Part shown: positions 37,405-46,521 of the stretch, piece by piece
How the letters are laid out: every line of letters starts with the position of its first letter
Numbering within the stretch: the stretch's first letter is position 1
Assembly: GCA_963965975.1 (NCBI GenBank)
Contig: OZ014413.1
Coordinates: 7,075,501-7,139,500, forward strand
Direction: 5' to 3'
From: Xestospongia bergquistia
Taxonomy: Eukaryota; Porifera; Demospongiae; Haplosclerida; Petrosiidae
Length of the DNA: 64,000 bases
Program-made: the position numbers and the translations under genes
Notes under the pieces: generated by a model
What the model was told of the DNA's origin: nothing
Seen by the model: the letters and a program-made list of their open reading frames with translations, nothing else
The model's database searches: none

Positions 37405-38427
37405 CTACTCTGGAAAATCTATTTTCCATATGGAGTAGTCTTCATCCTTATATTTGGGCCATAGTGATCTATGTTTGCAACTTGTAAGTGCATCACCTGG
37501 TATACTAAGGTTACTTGGAGAATTGTACCACTATAATACATATATAAGATAGCAACTATATACAGCAGATGAAACAATTGACTGTTATTTACCTTCTCAC
37601 ATTCTAAGCAAGGTCTCTTAGGTAGCTTTTGCCTAGTGATCTTGTCTCTAAATCTAGCAATTACTGGATACTCTGGCATATTCAGGTCTTTCAGTAACTC
37701 TATTGTGACTAATGAATAATGACTATTACAGAGAACCAGGTTACTTTTATCTGGTGGATTAAATCAATCTTTTCTCCTATACATATACAGTATTATATTA
37801 ATGTGAAATGCATACACTAGCTAGCATACATTTTCTTAGCAGGTGGCTCTTCAATGGACACATGAACACTATCTTTATCATTGTTGTCACAAGTACTGTC
37901 AAAATACAAAAGTCACTGTGCAGTACAGTACATAATCTACATACACTTTGTTGACATCATTTTCTTTATTGTCCTCACTGTATAAATACACATCATGCAA
38001 GTAAAATAGAAATTCATGTTTGAACCTTGAACTACTTGAGCTAGAACCAGCACCCACTGCTTTCAGTTTAGTTAATTTTCAGAAATATTATCACTACATA
38101 ATAAATGCTATATTTGACTTTTTAGCTTACTGTTTCAAGTTTTTCAGATTTAGTCTTAGAATTGTGTTTTATCTGCCTCTTTCACAAAATTGTTTCTTCA
38201 GAGAGTTGACAACACGTATATATCTGTTGAAAAAGGGACAATTACAAGAGTTATACTATTTAAGTTACCGTTGCTCTTGACGTTTCAATTCAGCCTTCAA
38301 AAATGTCTCTGATTCTTCAAGTTCATATACTCTACTTTCTAGCACTATGAATCATATGATATATAAAGGCAACAGGCAATAACTATACACTTATACTTGC
38401 ACATTTCTTTCTAATATCTCCAGACAT
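37405..38427 (-). CDS. Transposon accessory protein 2 (tentative multi-exon model)
   Basis: Small exons with good splice borders and coding composition. 38397-38427 begins MSGDIRKKCA. 38269-38344 continues with a coiled coil (LESRVYELEESETFLKAELK). A short acidic exon near 37950-37980 reads EDNKENDVNK. An exon near 37850-37895 reads TCDNNDKDSVHVSIEEPPAK. A larger exon near 37597-37765 reads SNLVLCNSHYSLVTIELLKD, then a basic part and PCLECEK. The last exon, 37405 to about 37528, ends KYKDEDYSIWKIDFPE. The junction before the larger exon does not join in phase in my model, so an exon is missing or the gene is damaged. Cys pairs (CNSH, CLEC) hint at metal binding. Family unknown; it lies inside the transposon next to the right end. 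Confidence 0.45.
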
Positions 38428-38645
38428 CTTGAATCAATGACAGATCTGATCTCATACCTGATGCATATGCGAACCCAGTACAGTCTGAATCATTGCAAGT
38501 CTGTATCATACTGGATACGAACAACTGAATCAATGTGTAAATCTGATGTGTAGCACATTGTCTACACCACGGAAATGATACGACAATGACATCATCTTGA
38601 TACAGACATTCAGTACTGAGTCATACATGACCGTTCTTGGGTGTG

Positions 38646-38800
38646 TAGCCTCCCACAGGAAGTTGTCTTGACAAGATATTTCTGTGCCGGAAGCTCTTGT
38701 AGAATTCAAGATGGCGTGTTATACATATAAATAACGATAAGTTAACAGCAACATCCAACTTACAATAAAAATGCTAAACTGACTATTGATATTTATGAAC
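38646..38800 (-). promoter_or_regulatory. Original upstream region of SRCR gene 2, displaced by the transposon
   Basis: Matches 4354-4500 upstream of gene 1 nearly base for base. Before the insertion it lay directly upstream of the gene 2 start codon; it is now 6.6 kb away. It starts with the right-hand TA of the target duplication. Confidence 0.7.
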
Positions 38801-38805
38801 AATAA

Positions 38806-39068
38806 GGGTGAACAATTCCAAGTAAGTGCTATAAGGATCTTTTCATCATCTGTCCCATCACTTACACAGAGACTCTGATGTCATGTCTACTTCTGTTTAT
38901 GCCAATTTTCTTACTGGAATACATGTAATTAATTATTATTCATTTCCTTATTTTTACAAGGTTTTGGAAGCAAGTAATGTGTTGTTAAAGATGTGGCATT
39001 GTGGATGTTAAACTTAAGACACTTCCACTAGCTAGTGTACTGTTTTATCTATCTAATGTGATTTATAA
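38806..39068 (+). repeat. Dispersed repeat, copy of 18105-18365
   Basis: Nearly identical to 18105-18365, with shorter or diverged copies at 46163-46250 and 48530-48680. Non-coding. Confidence 0.75.
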
Positions 39069-39639
39069 TGACTTGCCGAGAGAGTAGTACAAATTTTCAA
39101 GAGAAGTCTAGAATGACAAACAGAGTTTAAACTATCTAAGGTTTTGTTCAATTACAGAGTGATTCCTCATCTACTACAACCAAATCTCCAGCAGAATTAC
39201 TTTTTGGTAGAAAACTAAAATCTCAGTCGCATTTATTACACCATCATCTCCAGTGGAAAATAGAGTCTGAAGTGGAGAAACAGAAGGAACCTCTTGATAG
39301 ATGTAGTTGATTTAAAGAGTTCAGAGAAGAGGACACAGTGTTTGCTAGGAATTATAGAACTGGTCTTAATGGATAGAAGGAATTGTTTGTAAGAGATTAG
39401 GTCCTGTATCCTACATGGTGAAATTGACTGAATGGAGTTGAACTTAGAAGACACGTAGATCACTTATGTAAGAAGATATCTCTATGGTCTAAAACTAATG
39501 AACCAAACAACTCATTCTTGATTTCAGAGAGAGTTATTGTTGATGCTAGCTCATTATCAACACCAATTGTAGGATCAAGAAGATGTACTAGAATTTGTAA
39601 AAATCCTGACCAATATTTTTAATCTTAAGGTGGGAGGAA
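39069..39639 (+). mobile_element. Ty3/Gypsy-like integrase relic
   Basis: 39165-39480 translates, with stops and frameshifts, to the C-terminal region of a Ty3/Gypsy-type integrase: SSTTTKSPAELLFGRKLKSQ, then FKEFREEDTVFARNYRTG, then an RRHVDHL segment. It is followed by non-coding sequence and a polypurine tract (AAGGTGGGAGGAAT) at 39627-39640. Non-functional fragment; no reverse transcriptase, protease or gag part was seen. Confidence 0.7.
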
Positions 39640-39841
39640 TGCACTGTACTACTGTTTGATATTGTTTTGTTCTTACTTATAGAATTCCTTATGTATGACC
39701 TTATGAATATTATGACCTTCTTTAGGCTTCCTTTCCCTAAGTTACTAACTATAGTGAATACACCACAATATCTTAGATGAGCTGGCTTAAAGAGACAAAC
39801 TAAACTATCCTTCTATTAATGCTGTGAATAACAGTAGTATA
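39640..39841 (+). mobile_element. LTR remnant of the Gypsy-like relic
   Basis: Starts TG directly after the polypurine tract and has inverted termini ACTACTGTT and AACAGTAGT. It is nearly identical to 18617-18808. Only the 3' LTR is visible in this copy. Confidence 0.6.
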
Positions 39842-39884
39842 TTACAATTGTTCCTTATTTGTGAGAGCATTGTATTCAGAAAAA

Positions 39885-40600
39885 AATTCTGACTTTTTCG
39901 AAGCTTTGTGGGGGACTACTTGTAGCATATTTCACTTTTAATATCCAATACCCCAAAATATTTACCTACATATCTTTGTGTTCACATAACATATGTTGCT
40001 AGGAATTGAGAAACATCCAGAAATTCATCCTTTCTTAAACAAAGTGTACATACAATGCTGAGATGAAGACTGCATCCAACTAAATGACACAGTAAATATT
40101 ACTTCAAAATTATACATCTTTCAATTATGCAATCATTTGATGGAACAGATCATAATTTAAGTTTCTGTTATGTTTTTGTTTGAATGCAGCTTCTAGCATT
40201 TCTTAAATTTTTTAAGGATTAATAAAGAATTGCTGCTGAACAAGTTATATTTTACTCTATGTACAATGGAGAATTGTAGCAATTTAAGATCTTGGGTTGT
40301 TAAACAGTAACAATTTTTGTTTTGTCATATTTAAACAAGTGGGGAGCAATCTCAGGGATGTTATGGCAACAAGCTTTTTTTTACAGTGACAAAATCACAC
40401 AAAACATTATTGCCATAACATTAATGATTATTACTCTATAATTACATAAGGAATCATAGCTCTCTCTTAAAATTAATCTTATTGAAGAATAATGTAATGG
40501 CAGATTGGTGTGTTCATATAAACACCTAGTCAAACATTAATTTTTATATTTCTAAGAATATTACAATCTTGATTACCATTAGCTATATAAACAATATATT
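39885..40600 (-). repeat. Dispersed repeat, inverted copy of 13090-13780
   Basis: Reverse-complement match to 13090-13780 over about 700 bp with scattered indels. No protein recognised. Confidence 0.65.
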
Positions 40601-41141
40601 TCATGGTACTTAAACAATATTATGTTTACATATTGTATCAAATTTAATATATAATTTCGCTACATGTATTCAACCATTATAGCAATATTTTGGTTAAATC
40701 AAGCAATACCCTAGTCCTCCTGTATACTGTATACAATATTAATGATAATCAGAGAGCGTACTCACACAAGGTGTACTTTACTGTCTTGAACTAAATTTTA
40801 AATATCGTCTCTTTTTCATGTTAACATATTTCTTCTGAAATATATGTTCAAAGTTGTCAAAGATACGCTCTTGAGGTCAACATTGAAAGGGGAAACTGAC
40901 TCCTTTTTACGTAATTTATCTCCACAAATATTAATATATATGTTTACAGCAAATCCTTTTCTAAAAGCTAAATCTGAAGCTAAAGTTTGAACTAAAATGA
41001 TATCAAAACCAGTGAGTGAACTGACAAAAAACTAAAACATTATAATGGAAGCTATATACATTATTAACAAAATTTAATAAAAACTTACAAGGTCTTAACA
41101 ATTTATATATCATTATTATACTTAACAAACTATAAACTGTC
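40601..41141. other. 3' flank of the intact transporter gene
   Basis: AT-rich; no gene or repeat recognised. Confidence 0.4.
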
Positions 41142-42686
41142 TCAATCTGTAGACTCAATTAATAATCCCATTTGTCTCCTGAACTCTTCTTCCTGATCCA
41201 TATATCTTTCATAATGTTCCTCAGCTATCAAATGTATGTTAATTTCATTTTTCCTCACTCGTAACTTGTATCGTTTTGCTAGAATAACAAATAATATAAG
41301 AATAATGATAATTACTGCACTCTTCATGACATAGTAATAAATATTTTGACAGACAATGTCTTCTTTGCAATTAAATGGATACCTTCCATTAATATCAATA
41401 ACATAACCAAGTCCCATAGCTGCATACCATAGGCCAACCATTAAACCTCTCATTTCATGAGGAGATTGAGCTATTATGAACTCTAAAGATGTAGGAAAAG
41501 CCAATGCATAGGAAATTCCATACAATATTTCAGGTATAATCATAGCTTTGTATGAAGTTGTGTCCACATGGAAATGTTCTTTACCAGCTAAAATGATGAC
41601 ATAATAAACAGTAGTGAATAAAGCAAATATTAGGCCTAATACAATTCTCTTTAGCATACTGGGAATGTAATTGTAGAAACATGGATATATAACAAACTGA
41701 TATATTAGGATGGCAAGTCCAGATACTAGAGAGGTCATTATTCGATTTAATATAAAGTTTGAAAGGAAGCTGACATCATCTTTATAAGCATTGGATACTT
41801 TCCAAGAAAATTCCTGACCACATGAAAGACCAACTAAACTTATTAACAATGGTATTAATCGTAACATAGTCTTGACATCTTGTACTTCCTCTTCTGAAAA
41901 AGGTCCTCCATATTTTTCCATACCTAGATCAAGTCGTGATGGGTAATTGTCCTCCCAGTAAGTCAAAGCACTACGATTACCTGGGTACTTGTTCTTTCTG
42001 GAATAATTGAGTACTTTAGCAATTAATTTAACTGGATTGATTTTATGAGGTGTAGTGTCCAACCATTGTTTGAACAATGAGTTACTAATAATGACAATAG
42101 ATACAGCCACACCTGATAATACATAATACACTATTGCAAATTGTTTCATTAGAATCTGTCCAATTTTAATAATGACAATTACAATAGGTACACTTGCAGA
42201 GTGCCAGTAAATTATAGTACTCAGTTCATCAGCTGAAGCTCCGGTAGATTGATCAATACTAAATTGAACAATATTAGAACGAAAACTACAATATCCAATG
42301 ACTTGTAAAATGTAGCAAGCACATAATAATATCAAGAAGAACATTGTGGAATCTGAGAACATATTAACAATGACTGCCAAGCCAGCAATTATCCAAGATA
42401 AAAAAGAGAAATGCACTCCAGTAATGATTGTGTTATATCTACCTGTCTTGACATCAGCAAGTAGACCAAATAAAGGGAAGGAGAGAAACACCAGACAATA
42501 TATGATATCAAAGACAAAGTCAAATCTGAATTGATGCTGAGTATGACTATGTATGTAGTTGATTGCTGCAAAGGTTTGAAGTAAATTTAAATGAACAAAC
42601 ATTACGAAATCCCACATGATAATAAACTTTACAGAATGAGAACTAATACACTGGATCCTTCTTTTCCAAGTTGTCAGCTTCTTCAT
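41142..42686 (-). CDS. POT/MFS-type 12-TM transporter, intact copy
   Basis: An intronless 514-aa membrane protein, predicted to be a proton-coupled transporter of the major facilitator superfamily. Its layout resembles the POT/SLC15 group: two six-helix halves joined by a long cytoplasmic loop (about residues 205-285). Family-like features are ADVKTGRYN in the loop after an early helix, SFRSNIVQFSIDQ with GASADELS in the middle helices, and YGGPFSEEEVQDVKTMLRL just before the second half. The short basic N-terminus (KKLTTWKRRIQ) and charged C-terminus (HYERYMDQEEEFRR) are probably cytosolic. ATG at 42686 agrees with the start of the other copies. Substrate unknown. It is the only copy of at least six here without a break. 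The 5' flank 42690-42880 carries the conserved blocks found upstream of the other copies. The POT assignment is moderate; the MFS-like fold is firmer. Confidence 0.75.
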   Translation of the reverse strand: MKKLTTWKRRIQCISSHSVKFIIMWDFVMFVHLNLLQTFAAINYIHSHTQHQFRFDFVFDIIYCLVFLSFPLFGLLADVKTGRYNTIITGVHFSFLSWIIAGLAVIVNMFSDSTMFFLILLCACYILQVIGYCSFRSNIVQFSIDQSTGASADELSTIIYWHSASVPIVIVIIKIGQILMKQFAIVYYVLSGVAVSIVIISNSLFKQWLDTTPHKINPVKLIAKVLNYSRKNKYPGNRSALTYWEDNYPSRLDLGMEKYGGPFSEEEVQDVKTMLRLIPLLISLVGLSCGQEFSWKVSNAYKDDVSFLSNFILNRIMTSLVSGLAILIYQFVIYPCFYNYIPSMLKRIVLGLIFALFTTVYYVIILAGKEHFHVDTTSYKAMIIPEILYGISYALAFPTSLEFIIAQSPHEMRGLMVGLWYAAMGLGYVIDINGRYPFNCKEDIVCQNIYYYVMKSAVIIIILILFVILAKRYKLRVRKNEINIHLIAEEHYERYMDQEEEFRRQMGLLIESTD

Positions 42687-42689
42687 TAT

Positions 42690-42880
42690 TTAAACTTCTT
42701 AATCTATGTTATAATAAGATACTAGTATTCCTAATTAGTTGCTTTATTTTGTTCGCTACTGCTATATTACAACTTGTATACTTCAATAAAGCTAACATTG
42801 TTGGCCACTAGTTAGCTTTCAGTTTTGTAATAATGTTTATTTTACAATAGTGTCAAAGTGTAATATAACATAATTACAGA
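42690..42880 (-). promoter_or_regulatory. Conserved upstream block of the transporter family
   Basis: Contains ACTAGTATTCC, TTACAACTTGTATACTT, TTAGCTTTCAGTTTTGTAATAATGTTTATTTTACAATAGTGTC-type blocks, also found upstream of the copies at 11935, 12674, 15811 and 19338. Conservation across decayed copies reflects duplication; it still marks the likely promoter. Confidence 0.5.
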
Positions 42881-44380
42881 ATGGCTAAGACCACAAAGTG
42901 ACTGAATGCTATTCTGAGTTATATGAAGAAGGTGAAGTCGAGCATATCAATGGCCTTTTTTCTAACTCGGATTCTATAATATGAAGTTTGGAAACTAGGC
43001 CAAACACCATTGATATGTGAGACTGAGCCTTCTGAAATATAACTGTAAAACAATACAGTATAATGAACTAAAAACAATCAAGAAATCATTTGCTTGTAAC
43101 AGTTATTACAATATGTTATATAGAAAATCATTTTGTAACTGTATATTGTTAAAGAAAGTACTACATGTGAATAAAAGTGGTACTCTATACCTATATCTAT
43201 ATCATAGTTTTAAGTTACAAGCTGTGTGTGTCCTGTAAACTATACCTGTTATGTTTAATAAATGCGTGTGATCGTAGAAAGGACAATAACTATTGTACAT
43301 AATTATTACTGCAAACATATTATATCATAGTAAAAATTGTTTTGTTGATGCAATCATTATTTGGCTAAATATATTCAGGTTGCAATTGCAAACTTATTTT
43401 TGTTGACAAGATAATCATAATACTGTTTATATTACTAATGTACTACTGTTTATGTAGCTATATAATCATCATATGTCAACAAAGTACATTAGTGATCAAA
43501 ACAGTATTAGGTTTACTTTTATATGTACATATGCACATGCATAATCATGTAATAGTTAAATCAAAAGATAATTTTACAATGGTCACATGCATACTGAACT
43601 ATGCATTTATACAAGTGTCAATAGTCTTATTTACGTTGGCTTATATAATCTGTGAAGTTATTGATAGTCCCATTTCTCAGCTGCATGTACATTCATCCTA
43701 ACCAATACATCTCATATATACAATACTTCCTGGCTATTACTTGATTCTAATAATAATGCTTTTAAGTAAATAAAAGCAAATGGTTTAACAAAAATATTGC
43801 ATTCAGTATATGAATACTAATAATATAATAGATACTGGATGAAACTGAGTGCTGTTACTGTAAACCATATACCAACGAAGAACACTCTTGTTATTTGAAA
43901 ACTGAGTTATTGTAAATTAAAAAGTTATCAGAATAAATATCATATACAGGGAAATTTATGAGAAGGAGCCAATTTTGTGCAAATAAAATTTGGCAGTTTC
44001 CAGGTCAATGTATAGGTGTACATGTGGAATAAGGATAATAATTATAGCTATAAAATTCATGACAGTTAAAATTAAAAGGCTCCTTTTCTGTGGTGGGGGG
44101 AGGTTAGGTAAAAAATACTAACAATGACAATAACAGAGATATATGCAAGTAGTAAAATTAAGTTACTATAATGGACTTTAATGACAATTATACTTTAATA
44201 ATTTAATAATTATGTCTTTTATAATTTTAAGATTTGTCTACATAATGTCATAGTAATGTTATATACCTAACTTAATGCAACATGAAAGTGCATTAAATGT
44301 ATATTACATAATCACTGTAATAGTATTCACTAAGTATATAGTATCTGGTATTTATAATACTTCACAATTTAATGTTTATC
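42881..44380. other. Intergenic, with a small inverted repeat
   Basis: No gene supported. 43419-43510 forms an imperfect inverted repeat (arms AATACTGTTTATATTACTAATGTAC and GTACATTAGTGATCAAAACAGTATT). Some motifs are shared with 10700-10960. Confidence 0.4.
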
Positions 44381-44399
44381 TTGCATAAACAAGACTTGA

Positions 44400-44840
44400 A
44401 AACCCTAACAATAAAAAGAACATTTACAAAGAATATACACAATTACAGTACAAAAGGAGAATACATTATTAGTGTATTATAAGGAATATTACTATCTGTA
44501 TGGTCCATATAATATTAATAAGTAGATTCAAGAGAATGACAGCCAAAACAAAACTAATTATAAGAAGTTTAGTTGCAGTGGTACATCTATGAACATTGAG
44601 GATATTATAGTTACAATTATAACAATAACTATAATATACTCGAAGTTCAAAGATGTACCATTGTAGCTAAACTCCTTATAATTACTTTTATTTCAGTTCT
44701 CTTGAATCTATTTAGCAATGTTATATGCACCATATGGATAGCTATGTCCTTACATAACACTTAATAATATATTCTCATTTTGTACTCTAATTGTGAATAA
44801 AGATAGTTTATAATCTCTTCACATGCAAAGAGACTATAGA
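44400..44840. repeat. Long imperfect inverted repeat (foldback)
   Basis: Two arms of roughly 200 bp face each other around 44618. Matching pairs include AGATTCAAGAGAA (44525-44537) with TTCTCTTGAATCT (44699-44711), TAATTATAAGAAGTTTAG with CTAAACTCCTTATAATTA, GTGGTACATCTATGAA with TTCAAAGATGTACCATT, and farther out ACAATTACAGTACAAAA with TTTTGTACTCTAATTGT. No coding content. Probably a foldback or MITE-like element. Confidence 0.75.
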
Positions 44841-45098
44841 CTTTATTCAAATATGCCCAATAATCATCAAAGACATTTTAAATAATTATAAGGATTAATA
44901 AAGACCTGTATGTAATCATCATATCAATTGTTAATTGATTGTTCATTCTTCTTTCTTCCTATATAAAACTGTGTCCAACACTTTAACAAAAGTTTGAACT
45001 TGTTATTCTTTGACTGAAGTAGCTACAAACATTATAATAATACATCTAATTACTAGTATATAGTTAAATATTAGCTCTGATGTGTATTAAGTGAAATA

Positions 45099-46250
45099 AG
45101 CACAAAGACATTTTATATTTTGCAAGAATATTATATCATAATGACTGATTAATTTCACTCTTATCTTACAATTTACATATAAATAAAAGATGTGTGTAAG
45201 AGAAATGAATGCAAAGATTTTTGCTGTTTTGTTGCCTCAAAAATGGCTATTTTATGTCATGCCATTTGTGTCAAAATGTTTTGATGATTGCTTGAGTTGT
45301 ATCATTAGTGTTATACTATACTTGTGTTGTTACTGATAAAATTTCCTAAATGCTAAACACTTGAGTGTGTATATAATGCTCTGTTATTAGTAAGCCACTC
45401 CCATTATTGAATTAGAATTTTGGATTTTATTTTAGACGAGGTTAAGGTGGCTGTACGGTGGCGTTAATGATATTCACAGTTTAACTTTTTTCAATATAAT
45501 TTCTATATATTTTCTTGTTTTAATACCATCCTTTAAATACTACATTATATCAATGGTCTTCAACTACGATAAAAAATTTGAAACAATTGCACGCATCAAT
45601 CAAGAGGTACTGGAGTAACAGTATACAGAACAAAGGTACATTTTTCTAAAAACTTTTTATAGGTAGAGATTAGAAACTTACCTTGCTATTACAGTTATAT
45701 GAGATCTATAATACTAAAAAGCTTTTTTTGAATTACTGCTATACTTTCTGAGATACACTAATCAGAGTGAAATCTTTGAAAGCTTTTGGAAAACCGAACG
45801 CCATTTTTAAAAATTGACTTCATAGGATTATTTGTACACATGTTGGGTAGGGTTGTTCAAGATTTCTTACCTGTGCATAGTATTAGAGCTGAGATAAATG
45901 TACCTTAGTACAACAGTTTGTACTTGCCTAGCTATGAAACCACTGGAATGTGAGAGGTATGTCATTATCTTGGAACCACACCCATGTTAATAATAGGTTA
46001 ATCTTTTGGCAATGTGGCTTAGAATGCAAGCCAACCACAAATATGTGTTAATAAGTGTGTTATGAATTCATGAATATAGTATGAATATTATTATAATAAA
46101 ATTATTTGGCTTCTGACTTACACACCTTAATTGTGTAACTAGGAGTATGTGCAGTCCTAGATAGAACAGCGTGCTGGGTGAACACTTCCCAAGCGAGTGC
46201 TACAAGGATGTTCTCACCATCTGTCCCATCACTTACACAGAGACTCTTTT
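45099..46250 (+). repeat. Dispersed repeat block, copy of 17708-18170, interrupted by a TTAA element
   Basis: 45099-45445 and 46131-46250 together match 17708-18170. The interruption between them is the element 45446-46126. Confidence 0.75.
45446..46126. mobile_element. TTAA-flanked non-autonomous element
   Basis: 681 bp starting GGTGGCTGTACGG and ending CTTACACACC, with TTAA on each side (45442-45445 and 46127-46130). The homologous repeat at 17708-18110 has a single TTAA at 18057-18060, so the insertion and target duplication are directly visible. TTAA duplications are typical of piggyBac and Kolobok superfamilies. No open frame for a transposase. The terminal inverted repeat is short (GGTG...CACC). 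Confidence 0.75.
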
Positions 46251-46521
46251 GTCTTAGTTCTTGTTAACTTATTTTACTTTTTTTTCATTTTCTTTCCATT
46301 GAGGCTTCTTTCACTGGAGCCTTGCCCCTGAGTTCAGTGGTATCATAGATGGTCGTTGAACCTTGAGGCTAGGTCTGCCTGATTGTGGTGTCCCTGGAGT
46401 TGCCAGAGTAAAAGCTTGCATTTACACATTTATGGACCACTATTCTACTTTAGTGTTTCCTGATCGAACAAAGTCCACCCACGTACATGAAATAGCTTCT
46501 GGGAGGTTCTTCCTGTTTAAA

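Larger units (their letters stand above)
32057..38645. mobile_element. CACTA/Plavaka-like DNA transposon with three spliced genes
   Basis: A 6,589-bp element. Its ends are CACACCCAAG at 32057-32066 and the inverse CTTGGGTGTG at 38636-38645. It is flanked by TA on both sides (32055-32056 and 38646-38647). The paralogous position at 4354-4368 in gene 1 reads straight through with one TA, which confirms the boundaries and a 2-bp target duplication. Beyond the 10-12 bp perfect ends, both termini carry scattered copies of a TGAATCAATG-like motif (about 32098, 38431, 38484 and 38525), like the subterminal repeats known for CACTA elements. Inside are a minus-strand transposase-like gene, a divergent plus-strand gene 133 bp away, and a second minus-strand gene near the right end. 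The superfamily assignment rests on protein motifs; a TA duplication is unusual for CACTA, which normally gives three bases. Confidence 0.8.

Noticed and set aside
42346..42571. Small frames overlapping the intact transporter
   Set aside because: Antisense or out-of-frame shadows of the transporter coding sequence.
43438..43701. 87-codon plus-strand frame
   Set aside because: Composition is non-coding and the region contains an inverted repeat; no family resemblance.
46363..46521. Upstream ATG extending the UGT by 53 residues
   Set aside because: The extension would place the signal peptide internally; the ATG at 46522 begins a normal signal peptide.
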